A stretch of DNA of 64,000 nucleotides, taken from the NCBI GenBank assembly GCA_965227905.1, contig OZ245780.1, positions 5,022,001 through 5,086,000 on the forward strand. The letters run 5' to 3'. A program made the translations under genes and the position numbers. Positions 42,739 to 51,917 of the stretch are shown here, one piece after another (the first letter of the stretch is position 1; each line of letters opens with the position of its first letter). Under the pieces are notes generated by a model. It saw only the letters and a list, made by a program, of their open reading frames with translations. It ran no database searches and had not been told where the DNA came from. Source of the DNA: CBDDHT01 sp965227905. Its GTDB lineage: Bacteria; Pseudomonadota; Alphaproteobacteria; Rhizobiales; Methyloligellaceae.

Positions 42739-44229
42739 ATGTGGGACACAATCGCTGCCGCTTTCACCCTTTTCGCAACCGTCGATAACGCGTTGGCACT
42801 CCTCGCCGGTGTGATCTTTGGCGTCATCATGGGCGCCATTCCCGGCATGACCACCCCAATGGGTGTGGCCCTCGCCCTCCCCTTTACCTTCACCATGCCG
42901 CCTGTGACCGGCATCCTGCTTCTGCTGGGCGTTTACAAGGGCGGCCTGTATGGCGGTTCGATCACGGCAATCCTGATCAACGCACCGGGCACACCCGCCG
43001 CATCGTGTACAGGGCTCGATGGTTATCCGTTAGCCAAGAAAGGAGAAGCGCGTCGAGCGCTCGACATGGCGCTCTATGCGTCGTGCACGGCAGACTTCAT
43101 ATCGAATCTGTCGCTCATCCTTTTTGCAGGCGTGCTGGCTGGTTTCGCACTCAAGTTCGGATCGCCCGAGTTCTTCACGCTCATCGTCTTTTCGCTGACC
43201 ATTATTGCCGGCGTCTCGGGCGACGATCTCGCAAAGGGTCTCGGTGCTGCATGCCTCGGGCTCCTGCTTTCCACGGTCGGGCTCGATCTTGTCTACGGAA
43301 CCGATCGACTGACCTTCGGCAATACAGAATTGATGAGCGGGCTGACGTTCATTCCAGTCCTGATCGGATTGTTCGCCATTCCGGAAATCATCAACTTCTA
43401 TTCGAAGACGGAAAAACCGCATGAGCAATCAAGCCTTGCCGGGACCCATGCCGGATTCTTCGATTATCTGAAGAATCTGAAATCGATCGTTCGCGGGAGT
43501 TTGATCGGTGTTGTCCTCGGTGCCATCCCCGGAATTGGCGGTGCGCCGGCGGCCTTCCTCTCCTACAGCGAGGCCAGACGAAATTCGAAGAAACCCGAAA
43601 AATTCGGCAAGGGAGAACTGGAAGGCGTGGCAGCGGCGGAAGCCGGCAACAATGGCGTCGCCGGCGCGACTTTGATCCCGCTTCTGGCCCTGGGCGTTCC
43701 CGGCGACATCATCACCGCGATCATTCTTGGCGCCTTCATGATCCATGGCCTGAGACCCGGCCCGCTGATGTTCCAGGAAAACATCGATATGATCTACGCC
43801 CTCTTCATGGGCATCATGCTGAGTTCGGCCTATCTCTTCATCGTCGGCAAGGCATCGATCCGCATCATCGCGAAGATTGCCGATGTGCCGCACCGCGTTC
43901 TCTTCCCCGTGGTCTTGGTCCTCTGCGTGTTCGGGGCCTATGCGATCAACAACACGATTTTCGATGTTCTCGTGATGCTAATTATGGGTGTTCTCGGCTA
44001 TGGCATGCTAAGACTGCGCATACCTGCCGCGCCCTTCCTCATTGCCTTCATTCTCGGGCCCCTGCTCGAGGACAATTTCCGTCAATCTCTCCTTCTCGGG
44101 CGCGGCGACTTCATGGTGTTCTTCCGAACGCCCATTTGCTGGGTGTTCTGGACACTGACCGTTCTCATCATTGTCGCCATGATCTATCAGCGCACGCGCG
44201 GCAGGATGAAAGCCTTCGAAGAGGGATGA
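42739..44229 (+). CDS. tctA: Tripartite tricarboxylate transporter large membrane subunit
   Basis: A 496-residue protein with about twelve helices. It starts MWDTIAAAFTLFATVDN and contains the GAIPGMTTPMGVALALPFTF and GGLYGGSITAILINAPGTP motifs of TctA; the second, symmetric motif reads VLGAIPGIGGAPAAFLSYSEARR. Together with TctB and TctC it forms a secondary importer. The start of the phosphoesterase gene overlaps its stop. Confidence 0.94.
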   Translation: MWDTIAAAFTLFATVDNALALLAGVIFGVIMGAIPGMTTPMGVALALPFTFTMPPVTGILLLLGVYKGGLYGGSITAILINAPGTPAASCTGLDGYPLAKKGEARRALDMALYASCTADFISNLSLILFAGVLAGFALKFGSPEFFTLIVFSLTIIAGVSGDDLAKGLGAACLGLLLSTVGLDLVYGTDRLTFGNTELMSGLTFIPVLIGLFAIPEIINFYSKTEKPHEQSSLAGTHAGFFDYLKNLKSIVRGSLIGVVLGAIPGIGGAPAAFLSYSEARRNSKKPEKFGKGELEGVAAAEAGNNGVAGATLIPLLALGVPGDIITAIILGAFMIHGLRPGPLMFQENIDMIYALFMGIMLSSAYLFIVGKASIRIIAKIADVPHRVLFPVVLVLCVFGAYAINNTIFDVLVMLIMGVLGYGMLRLRIPAAPFLIAFILGPLLEDNFRQSLLLGRGDFMVFFRTPICWVFWTLTVLIIVAMIYQRTRGRMKAFEEG

Positions 44230-46019
44230 CCCAAGAGATGTCTGGCGCTCCGCTTTTTACGTTCGCGATCATCACAGATACGCACATCCGTCCACCGGGC
44301 GGGGATGAATCCTCTCCCTTCCCCGTGAACGATATGGCGAATGGGCGTGCCCGCCTCGCCGTGAACCTGATCGCGGCGCACAACCCCGCCTTCACGCTGC
44401 ATCTGGGAGACATGGTGCATCCTCTACCCAGCCTGCCTACCTATGCCGACGCCTGCGGGGCAGCGCACGAAATCTTCGAGCCGCTAAAACCCAATCTGCA
44501 TTTCGTCGCCGGCAACCACGATGCGGGCGACAAGCCGCATATCGGCTCTCCGGCCGGTCCTGTAACGGACGAAACGCTGGCCATCTTCAACGAGCACTTC
44601 GGGCCGTCCCATTATGGGTTCGATCATGCAGACTGCCGCTTCTTCGTTATCAACTCGTCCCTGGTGAACAGCGGGACGGAGCGGGAGGCCGAGCAGCGCA
44701 CATGGCTTGAAGAGGATCTTGCGGCCCAGAGCGGCAAGCGCCTGTTCCTGTGCACCCACTACCCGCCCTATATCGATCACACGAGCGAGCACGCCCACTA
44801 CGACAATTATGAAGAACCGGGCCGAAGCTGGCTGACCGGCCTGATCGAGCGGTACAAGCTCGAAGCCGTCTTTTCGGGCCATGTGCATCAGTTCTTTTTG
44901 AACCGGTTGGGTGAGACAAAGCTCTATTGCTTCCCGCCGACCAGCTTCATCCGCCAGGATTTTGCCGAGCTGTATCGCTCGCAGCCGGCGGACCAGTATG
45001 GACGCAACGATACCGGGAAATTCTCGGTGGCCCTGGTCGATGTGTATGCAGATGGCCACGGCTTCCGCGTTATCCCCACTGACGGCCTCGAGCTCGACGC
45101 CGGCAAAGAGGTATCCAGCACAGGACATGACTGGGCGGTTCCTGCTCCCTCGCAGAACAGCGGCCTGCCATTGGTCGTGCATCTGCGTCATGCCTGGGCC
45201 GAGGCAATCGACATGCCCTACAATGGGCCGATGGAAGAGTTTTCGCGCAAGCGAGCGCGCAACGATTACACGCTTCTACGGCTCTGGCAGATGGGCCTCA
45301 ATCGCGTACGTACGCCCTTGTCCGATCTTCTCGATCCGCAGATCCGCAAACGGATCGATGATTTTCACAGCGCGGGCATTCGCTTCACATTCTTCACGAT
45401 CGGCTTGCCGGATGCGGACGCCTGTGCGGCCCTGCGCGATGCGGCCTCGATGATCGATGCGCTTGAGCTGATTTCAGCGGAAGTCGACATGAGCGATATC
45501 GCCGCAAAGATCGGCGACCTGCCGGATTTGAACGGCATTCCGGTCTACATCGGCAAATTCCATTCCTCGGCCCATGAGCCGAAACGAGGCTCGAAGTTCG
45601 CCCACTCTGTGAGCTTCGGCTTCAAATGGGATGACCGTGATACGGTCGCATCCACCCTTGCGCAAGCTTCGCTCAAAGAGCGACTGGCAGGCCCCGTCTT
45701 CCAGATCAATATGAGCGACGACCTCGGCACACGGCTGAAGGAGATCGATTCATTTGCCGAACAGAATGGTCTTAGAGCTGGCGCGAATATTCGCCTGGCC
45801 AACGAAAATCCTGCAGTCGCAAACTTTGACGATGACGTGATTGCAGACCGTGTCGCCGAGGCCTGCGAACTCGCGGGAACGCTATCGCACACAATCGTGC
45901 AGCTCGATACGTTTATGGATGTCGACCGAGGCTACAATCCGCGCCATGGTCTTATCGATCGGCTTTCCAACTTCCGAACGGCAGGTCGGCGTCTGGCAGC
46001 GATTGCCGGCAAACGCTGA
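44226..46019 (+). CDS. Two-domain protein with N-terminal calcineurin-like metallophosphoesterase
   Basis: A 597-residue protein. The N-terminal part (about 10-260) has all metallophosphoesterase motifs: TDTHIRPPG (Asp18, His20), LHLGDMVH, GNHDAGD, LCTHYPPY and FSGHVHQF. The rest (about 310-597) lacks a domain I recognise; repeated beta-alpha units such as LYRLWQ-like RLWQMGLNRVRTPL and LNGIPVYIGKFHSSAHEP look TIM-barrel-like. ATG at 44226 overlaps the tctA stop (GAGGG before it); an ATG at 44238 is possible. Cotranscribed with the TTT genes, it may hydrolyse a phosphoester or phosphodiester substrate brought in by them or removed in the periplasm; no signal peptide is seen, so cytoplasmic. 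Confidence 0.85.
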   Translation: MTQEMSGAPLFTFAIITDTHIRPPGGDESSPFPVNDMANGRARLAVNLIAAHNPAFTLHLGDMVHPLPSLPTYADACGAAHEIFEPLKPNLHFVAGNHDAGDKPHIGSPAGPVTDETLAIFNEHFGPSHYGFDHADCRFFVINSSLVNSGTEREAEQRTWLEEDLAAQSGKRLFLCTHYPPYIDHTSEHAHYDNYEEPGRSWLTGLIERYKLEAVFSGHVHQFFLNRLGETKLYCFPPTSFIRQDFAELYRSQPADQYGRNDTGKFSVALVDVYADGHGFRVIPTDGLELDAGKEVSSTGHDWAVPAPSQNSGLPLVVHLRHAWAEAIDMPYNGPMEEFSRKRARNDYTLLRLWQMGLNRVRTPLSDLLDPQIRKRIDDFHSAGIRFTFFTIGLPDADACAALRDAASMIDALELISAEVDMSDIAAKIGDLPDLNGIPVYIGKFHSSAHEPKRGSKFAHSVSFGFKWDDRDTVASTLAQASLKERLAGPVFQINMSDDLGTRLKEIDSFAEQNGLRAGANIRLANENPAVANFDDDVIADRVAEACELAGTLSHTIVQLDTFMDVDRGYNPRHGLIDRLSNFRTAGRRLAAIAGKR

Positions 46020-46138
46020 GCCGCGAAACATCGCCTGATTGAAGGCAACGCAATTCTCCGCCGCATCGGACCAACGCCGCTGTGGGCTGTCGGCTCGATG
46101 CTGGCGGAGAGCGGATGTGGTGCGGTCAAACAAATCTG

Positions 46139-46711
46139 TCAGAGGATATGGTCGCCGCTGTCGAAGACACTTGGGTCGACTTCACCAAAATCGGGTGGCC
46201 CGTCATGCAAGCCATTGTATGGCGCGTTCTTGATTGCTTCTGCCGTGTCTTCAATGCTCTTGTCGTTGCCGATGATACCACCGAGGACGGCAATTGCTTC
46301 TTGCTTGTCGGCAGCATTTTCTTCCGGCTTCAGACCAAAAGACAAAAGGCCTTGGATGAAGGCATCGCCCATCGCGTCGGCCTTCTCTTCCGGCGTCTCC
46401 GTCTTGGATGTCGGCGTGGATTCCTTGTCGCCAAAATCGACGTCTTCGTTACCTGACGTGTTGTTGGAGATGATTCCCGTTCCATCGCCAAACGGCGTCT
46501 CACTATCCAGGCCATTGTATGCTGCGCCCAGGATTCGATCGACAAGCGTATCGAGCGTCGCATCGGCTTCGGTCATTCCACCGAGAACGGCTATGGCTTC
46601 AGCCTTGTCGGCTGCGTTTTCTTCCGGCTTCAGACCCATTGAGAGAAAGCCCTGAAGGAAGGCATCGGCAAACTTGTCGCTATCGACGGTTGCGTTGATT
46701 TCGTTCGGCAT
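46139..46711 (-). CDS. Uncharacterised protein with an internal tandem duplication
   Basis: A 190-residue acidic protein (start at 46711, GAAAGGG eight bases upstream; an ATG at 46735 is alternative). Residues 15-75 and 115-176 are two copies of one module: each has a DAF-QG--LS-GLKPEEN core followed by AADK-EAIAVLGG, then a helix and a YNGL segment ending near FG. Between them is a low-complexity acidic and Thr-rich linker. No signal peptide or membrane helix. I recognise no family. It lies between the phosphoesterase and the ECF operon, on the latter's strand but with 200 bases between. Confidence 0.75.
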   Translation of the reverse strand: MPNEINATVDSDKFADAFLQGFLSMGLKPEENAADKAEAIAVLGGMTEADATLDTLVDRILGAAYNGLDSETPFGDGTGIISNNTSGNEDVDFGDKESTPTSKTETPEEKADAMGDAFIQGLLSFGLKPEENAADKQEAIAVLGGIIGNDKSIEDTAEAIKNAPYNGLHDGPPDFGEVDPSVFDSGDHIL

Positions 46712-46911
46712 CGTATCGGCCCTTTCGCTTGGCATGTGCTGCGCTAACTTGGGAGCAGCTACGAGCCGATTGGCCGACCGGATGCAAAATAGATCGGAAA
46801 TTCGCCGTGAAAATACAATTACGCGCTGCAATCCACGCAATTGCGCAACAATTTCAGTATTTTAGAGAGAGAACAGCGTGTTGAAAAACAGCCATATGAG
46901 AGCGGAAAAAC

Positions 46912-47613
46912 CTAGATCTGTTGCAGCTTTCCAACGGCTATGACCGGGCCTGTCGGCTGACCGGTCGGTGATCCGCCGGGCGGCTCGAGACTGATCGCGA
47001 GGGCTGTCTGAGGTGCGGCGAGAGCAATATGCGGCGCGGTCATCGCGACCTGGGTCTCGCCTTGCTTTTCGATGACTCCAAGCGAACGCGGAACGCCATC
47101 GGCAGGTATGAGCCAAAGCTCAGGGACCTTGTCGGCCTGCGGTGTACCTGCAGCAACCCGAATGACAAGATTGCCTGAAGCTGGATCGATTTTCGCCAGG
47201 AAAGTCGGCCCCGCATCGCCTGCGTGCAATGCCGCAACCAATGGCGCCTGACCGGCAGGAGGCGGCACAAGAAGCAGAAGCGCAACGCAGGCAGCGGCGC
47301 CAAGGCTGGTGGCGGCCGTCAACCAGCGCCAGAACGCTGCACTGTTCCATAGCCCGCTGGGCGCCACATCACTTCTGAAGAGCGATCCTTCCAACTCGGA
47401 CCATACGCGTTTCGGGACGCGTTCTTCCGCTATTTCGCGAGACAGTGGCTGCAACCGATCGTCCCACGCAGCAACGATTGCAGCGAAGTTCGCATCACTC
47501 TTGATGCGCTGCTGGACTGCGAGCCGTTCACCGGCAGACAAGACACCTAGGGCATATTCACCCGCCAGCGTCTCGTCGTCGCTCCTGCCAGTGTCTGTTG
47601 TTTCCGCGTTCAT
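46912..47613 (-). CDS. Anti-sigma-K factor (RskA) family protein
   Basis: A 233-residue anti-sigma factor. An N-terminal ADETLAGEYALGVLS-type helix bundle (here DDETLAGEYALGVLS) is followed by RVWSELEGSLF, one transmembrane helix near residues 114-134 (LGAAACVALLLLV) and a periplasmic RskA domain containing FLAKIDPASGNLVIRV and PELWLIPADGVPRSLGV. The ATG at 47613 overlaps the sigma-factor stop as ATGA, so both are coupled. It should hold the sigma factor at the membrane until a periplasmic signal releases it. Confidence 0.9.
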   Translation of the reverse strand: MNAETTDTGRSDDETLAGEYALGVLSAGERLAVQQRIKSDANFAAIVAAWDDRLQPLSREIAEERVPKRVWSELEGSLFRSDVAPSGLWNSAAFWRWLTAATSLGAAACVALLLLVPPPAGQAPLVAALHAGDAGPTFLAKIDPASGNLVIRVAAGTPQADKVPELWLIPADGVPRSLGVIEKQGETQVAMTAPHIALAAPQTALAISLEPPGGSPTGQPTGPVIAVGKLQQI

Positions 47614-48152
47614 CGCTCCAGACAGTCTTTCAATTTCAGCAGGCCGCGCCTGATCCAACTTTTCATGGTTCCGAGAGGTACGCCCTGGGTTTCGGCCAGT
47701 TCTCCATAGGAGAAGCCACCGAAATAGGCGCTGCGAATGACATCGCTATGCTTTGCCTCAAGCTTATCGATACAATCGTGCAGGCGCTCGCGTTCATCCG
47801 ATGCGATTGCCGCCAACTCCGGCGAGGGCCTTTCGTCGCGAATTTCGCCCGCCTCTTCCAGATCGACGGCGCCGGGACGTTGGACACGCAATCGATCGAT
47901 TGCCTGATTGCGCGCTATAGCGATCAGCCATGTCATCGGTTTGGCTTTCGCCTGCACATAGCTGCCCGCATTGCGCCACACCTTTACATAGGCTTCCTGC
48001 AGAACCTCTTCTGCTATCGCGCGCTCGGATAACAACCGCAAACAGACGCCGAACAGCTTGGCCGACGTTCGCTGATAGACCTCTTGGAACGCCACCCGAT
48101 TGCCTAAGGCGACCTGCGAGAGCAGGTCTTCTAGCGTCTCATGATCGGCCAT
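47610..48152 (-). CDS. ECF sigma-70 factor (SigK-like)
   Basis: A 180-residue ECF sigma factor from the ATG at 48152. Region 2 reads AIAEEVLQEAYVKVWRNAGSY with the following MTWLIAIARNQAIDRLR, and region 4 reads SDVIRSAYFGGFSYGELAETQGVPLGTMKSWIRRGL. The pairing with an RskA-type anti-sigma identifies the SigK-like subgroup. A fasciclin-domain lipoprotein, its frequent partner in other genomes, is not adjacent. The upstream 214 bases presumably contain its autoregulated promoter. Confidence 0.93.
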   Translation of the reverse strand: MADHETLEDLLSQVALGNRVAFQEVYQRTSAKLFGVCLRLLSERAIAEEVLQEAYVKVWRNAGSYVQAKAKPMTWLIAIARNQAIDRLRVQRPGAVDLEEAGEIRDERPSPELAAIASDERERLHDCIDKLEAKHSDVIRSAYFGGFSYGELAETQGVPLGTMKSWIRRGLLKLKDCLER

Positions 48153-48372
48153 GGACACCAGTCTAGTTCAAGCCGGTTGTCAGGCAAGAGCCGTCAGGGG
48201 TTTGGGAATTGGCTTGCATGCATGCTCCTCGCCGGCAGCCGGCGTTTTTTGCGGTTCAGGAGCACTTACGAGGCCAAAGCTCGTTTTGGATGCAAAAAAA
48301 TCAAGTTGAACGAAAAACAACCTCTCACACAGGATTGGCGAGTGAGACGTCCGTATTATTCACGAGATGCTC

Positions 48373-48639
48373 TCACGAGGATGCGGCGGCAGCACGTCGT
48401 GTTGTTTTCTTTTTCGCTGTCGACGTGGTCTTCTTCTTGGCTGCAGCCGCCGCCTTTTTGGCCTCTTTCTCGGCCTGTTTCGCATCGGCCGCTTCCTTTT
48501 CCAGACGAAGGGCGCGCAGTTTCGCCGTCAGCGCCGCTCGCTCATCCAGCGCGGTCTGCTGTTCTTTCTGAATCTGTTTGGTCAACTTCTGAGCTGCCGC
48601 GAATCGTTCTTCGGCTTTCGACTTTGCGGTTTTCTGCAT
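48373..48639 (-). CDS. Small basic coiled-coil protein with histone-H1-like tail
   Basis: An 88-residue protein starting MQKTAKSKAEERFAAAQ. Residues 8-65 are a charged helical region with Glu/Lys/Ala heptads that should form a coiled coil; the last 25 residues (AAAKKKTTSTAKKKTTRR with Ala tail) resemble the Lys/Ala/Thr tail of bacterial histone-H1-like proteins. Nucleic-acid binding is inferred from composition. Not in an operon with the ECF genes, being 220 bases from them. Confidence 0.65.
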   Translation of the reverse strand: MQKTAKSKAEERFAAAQKLTKQIQKEQQTALDERAALTAKLRALRLEKEAADAKQAEKEAKKAAAAAKKKTTSTAKKKTTRRAAAASS

Positions 48640-48714
48640 GTTGGATTTCCTTTGAGTCTCTTTTCGCTCGGTGTCAAATACTCTGGCTGACCCGGCGTTT
48701 TACATATTCGTGCC

Positions 48715-48987
48715 CTAGGCCGGATCGCCGTCCGTAGCGCTTGTTCGCACCAGTGGATACTCGCTGCGATCATAAAGTTCGCGAATGCCACGGTGATCGA
48801 ACCGCTCCTCATTCACTTCCAGAACACAAACCCGGGCGCCTGCACCGGAGAGTTGCTCGACCGCATATTGGATAGCCTGCGCTGCAGCATCGAACCGCTT
48901 GTATGTGATTGCGGCCGGCCGTCCGTTCCACTTGCCGCCTCCGAACAATTCTGCCGGCGCGGAATAGTCGAACTCGCTTGCGCTCAT
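48715..48987 (-). CDS. Conserved hypothetical protein
   Basis: A 90-residue protein starting MSASEFDYSAPAELF with a later YKRFDAAAQAIQYAVEQL, LEVNEERFDHRGIRELYDRSEYPL-type region. This is a small protein seen widely in Hyphomicrobiales, as I recall, without an assigned function. No signal peptide or membrane helix. It follows the basic coiled-coil gene on the same strand by 75 bases, with no strong evidence for an operon. The start at 48987 has an in-frame GTG two codons before. Confidence 0.75.
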   Translation of the reverse strand: MSASEFDYSAPAELFGGGKWNGRPAAITYKRFDAAAQAIQYAVEQLSGAGARVCVLEVNEERFDHRGIRELYDRSEYPLVRTSATDGDPA

Positions 48988-49212
48988 GATCACGTCCTGT
49001 GTTCTCGGCTTTGCGGTAGAACAGCGACACGATGCCCGTGCCGGCTAACGGCTCTATGATTGCATCATACCTACCGGTCTTCGATGCAGCCCGTGCGTCC
49101 GCCACTGCGGCGCAGATCGGCTCATTAGCGTCAACTTCAACATATGGTGATTGGGAGCTTGTTATTCAAGAGGGAAGACAGGCACTGCAACTCTGTATCC
49201 GGAATTCCTGCG

Positions 49213-50517
49213 TCAGGATGACGGCGGCGCCAATCTGCGGGTCAAATTCTCGAATTCCTGGCGCAACTCCCGGTTCTTAAAGACCTGCTCAAGACCCGGC
49301 GCCTCCAGCTTCTGGATCGCATCGAAGGAGGCCGTTGCGTCTTTCATCAAGGCACGGAGTTGAAAACTGACCTCAACCGTCTTGTAGGTGTTGTCGGCAA
49401 CTTCAAGATCCCGCAGGGTCCGACTGCGCGCATCGGCGAGTTGCCCCCGCTGGCGAACGAGATAACGGCTGTAATAGTCAGCAACCTCTTTGGCCAGAGA
49501 TTGACTCTTGAGGTTCGCCCGCAGAACCCGTTGCTGATCGGCACGTTTGCGACTGCTGAGAAGTTGCCGCGTTTCGCTCATCGTCGAGGCGATCGTCTGC
49601 CCGATTTCCTCCAAGCGCGGCAGATAGACCGCATCGATCTTTTCGATTGCGCTGTCCTGGGCATGAACCAGGAGGACGAAAAGCGCGGCATGCATGGCAA
49701 AATAATTTCGTGCCGCACTGAGATTGCCCTCTGATGCGTCAACGAGCTTATTGAGTTGCACGTCGATAAGCTTGGCGGCCTCGAAGGTCGCGACGAGGCG
49801 GACAACGTCTCCGCTCAGGACGCTATCGAGAAGAAGGTCGATCTGATCGGCCGAGATCTCGACGCCGGAACGCCTGAGAGCCGCACCAACGGCCAGCTTG
49901 GCATCGACAATCTCCTTCTTGTTGGCGTCGATGCGCGCCTGCGCATCGATGATCTCATCGTCCAGCGTCGCGACCGTATCGGTCCAGACACCGGAGAGGA
50001 CGGACTCCTGTGGCGCAACAAGCTGCTTCTCGCGGAGGTCTGCAATCCTGTTCTGTAGCTGCGTAATCGTGCTGCGTGCCGCCTCCAACCTCTTCTGCTC
50101 GGCGACGAGCGGAACGTCCGTAATCAGGTCCAAGGCTGCATCAAGTAGCTTGCGAACTTCTTCTTGTCGCTGCTCGCGTGTTTCGGTCCACAGGGGCACG
50201 ACAAGAAGCTCGTCCTCGCTCGGCAACTGTTGCGCATCGGAACGCCTGTCGGCAGCCTTCTTCAGGATGTCCTTGATCGCGGCGAGCAGAGCGCGCGCTC
50301 TTTCCGTATCCTCGGCAGAGCCCGCTATTATCGTGACGGGTTTTTCTGGAACGACAGGTTCAGGATCAACAGCCGGCTCTGCAGCCATGACCGGCGCGGG
50401 CGCGACATCGGATGAAGTATCGGATGCGCCGCGCAGCCCAATGGCCGAACCAACGACCGCAAGCGCGAACACTATCCCAATTTTCAAACGAAGACCTGTC
50501 AGCCCAAGCACACTCAT
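49213..50517 (-). CDS. Membrane-anchored coiled-coil protein of unknown function
   Basis: A 434-residue protein with an N-terminal hydrophobic segment at about residues 8-28, a Pro/Glu-rich linker to residue 60, then long helices with heptad patterns (about 115-210 and 310-420): RSTITQLQNRIADLREKQL and DEIIDAQARIDANKKEI. A second hydrophobic stretch (YFAMHAALFVLLVHAQ) lies near residue 280. I do not recognise the family. Topology suggests an inner-membrane or periplasmic structural protein. It is not in an obvious operon; the transglutaminase gene is 190 bases upstream. Confidence 0.78.
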   Translation of the reverse strand: MSVLGLTGLRLKIGIVFALAVVGSAIGLRGASDTSSDVAPAPVMAAEPAVDPEPVVPEKPVTIIAGSAEDTERARALLAAIKDILKKAADRRSDAQQLPSEDELLVVPLWTETREQRQEEVRKLLDAALDLITDVPLVAEQKRLEAARSTITQLQNRIADLREKQLVAPQESVLSGVWTDTVATLDDEIIDAQARIDANKKEIVDAKLAVGAALRRSGVEISADQIDLLLDSVLSGDVVRLVATFEAAKLIDVQLNKLVDASEGNLSAARNYFAMHAALFVLLVHAQDSAIEKIDAVYLPRLEEIGQTIASTMSETRQLLSSRKRADQQRVLRANLKSQSLAKEVADYYSRYLVRQRGQLADARSRTLRDLEVADNTYKTVEVSFQLRALMKDATASFDAIQKLEAPGLEQVFKNRELRQEFENLTRRLAPPSS

Positions 50518-50707
50518 TCTCCTGATCTTAAGTCAGCGAATCGAGTTGAAGGCACGCCACGCATTATACCACGGATCGCCGCCGGAGAATCATTCACCCG
50601 GAGGTCGTCTGTATAGTGATCATGCGATTGCGGTGAGAGTGTGCCCTCAAAGCAACGACACAAACTCCATTTGTGCCATGGCTCAGGCCGGGAAAACCGC
50701 TAAAATC

Positions 50708-51643
50708 TCAAAGTTCGTTAAAGCTCACATGCCGTCCCAAACCGTTGAACGGTTCACCGTCCACCTCCGCATAGGGTCCTGCGAAGTAGAGCAACGGATC
50801 ACCCTTTTGTGGCGGGCTCAGTACGAGATCACGCCCCGTGGACCACGCAATATGGTTGAGCTCAAGCGTTCCGAACAGATCGGTCTTGCCATATTTACAG
50901 GCGCATGAGGCGTCGACCGGAATCCATCCCAGACCCGGCGCGAAGAACTCGGCCCAGCAGTGATAACCGCAAAGATCGCAGGCCTCCTCTCCCGGCGGCG
51001 GTGGCTCAAGCGCCTGACCGAGGACCAGACGTGTCGGGATGTCCACCGACCGCGCAAGCGAAATGAAAAGGGCATGGATGTCGTTGCAATTGCCGATCGA
51101 GCAGGTCAGCGCATGGGATGAGGATCCGACCCAGGATTGCTGAGCTGCATCATAGGCCATGTGACCGATGACATATTTGTACAGGATCCGCGCCTGCTCG
51201 AGGATATTGGTCTCGGTGCCGACCAGATCCCTTGCAAGCTTGGCCGTTTCGGCATCGACGGTGACATGCTGCTCGGGCCCGAGCCAAGGCGCAAAGGCGG
51301 CCGGATTGGCGATATCGCCAACGCATTCCGGCGTCATCAGGCGTTCGTCGGCCTGGGTCTCGACCGTATAGTGCAAGGCAAAAGCGGCAGGCTCGACCAA
51401 CGCCTGAGCTGAAAAATGCATGACCAGATTTCCGTGCGCCCCATCATGAGCAAACGTCACACCCTCCGGTGCATCGAGACGAAAATCCAGAACCCGCTGG
51501 CGGTCCGTATCGGGAATGATTGGCGCCCAGACAGCCACGGATTTGCCGACCAGCGGCTCTCCTAGCGAAAAATGATCCGTGACTTCATACCAGGCCGCGC
51601 TGGCGCCATCCTTGCGCAATGCGGCGCATTCTACTGCTTGCAT
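50708..51643 (-). CDS. Transglutaminase-like cysteine protease family protein
   Basis: A 311-residue protein from the ATG at 51643 (MQAVECAALRKDG), with GGGAGG-like GGGAGGCAGAG upstream. The C-terminal part is a transglutaminase-like domain: catalytic Cys in CSIGNCNDIHALFIS, His in GYHCWAEFFAPG, Asp in WIPVDASCACKYG. Family members are amidases or proteases on peptides. The N-terminal half is beta-rich and uncharacterised. No signal peptide, so cytoplasmic. Substrate unknown. Confidence 0.85.
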   Translation of the reverse strand: MQAVECAALRKDGASAAWYEVTDHFSLGEPLVGKSVAVWAPIIPDTDRQRVLDFRLDAPEGVTFAHDGAHGNLVMHFSAQALVEPAAFALHYTVETQADERLMTPECVGDIANPAAFAPWLGPEQHVTVDAETAKLARDLVGTETNILEQARILYKYVIGHMAYDAAQQSWVGSSSHALTCSIGNCNDIHALFISLARSVDIPTRLVLGQALEPPPPGEEACDLCGYHCWAEFFAPGLGWIPVDASCACKYGKTDLFGTLELNHIAWSTGRDLVLSPPQKGDPLLYFAGPYAEVDGEPFNGLGRHVSFNEL

Positions 51644-51725
51644 CTCTGCCTCCCCTGACCCGATGCGGTGAGCACTTATGTCGGCTCTATCAGGGGAGTG
51701 TACCACTCACATTCGCAATGTGCAT

Positions 51726-51875
51726 TCAAATCATGATTGTCAGAACAGCCGTCACGCCGACCGCGCCCCAGACCAACATATTGATGAAACTCCTGAGGAT
51801 CTGACGATGATCGCTATCCTTCGGCACACCCGCGAGATCGCATACAAGGTTGCCGGGCGCCAACATGAAGTTCAT
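51726..51875 (-). CDS. Small single-span membrane protein (49 residues)
   Basis: ATG at 51875 preceded by GGAGA five to six bases upstream; stop at 51726. It begins MNFMLAPGNLVCDLAGV, continues with a charged KDSDHRQILR segment and ends with a hydrophobic helix (FINMLVWGAVGVTAVLTIMI). The codon use and ribosome site support a real gene. It lies 42 bases downstream of the DUF2892 gene on the same strand, so a two-gene unit is probable. Confidence 0.7.
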   Translation of the reverse strand: MNFMLAPGNLVCDLAGVPKDSDHRQILRSFINMLVWGAVGVTAVLTIMI

Positions 51876-51917
51876 GCGGTTCTCCAATTCCAGCTAACTT
51901 GACAGATATGTCTTTCG

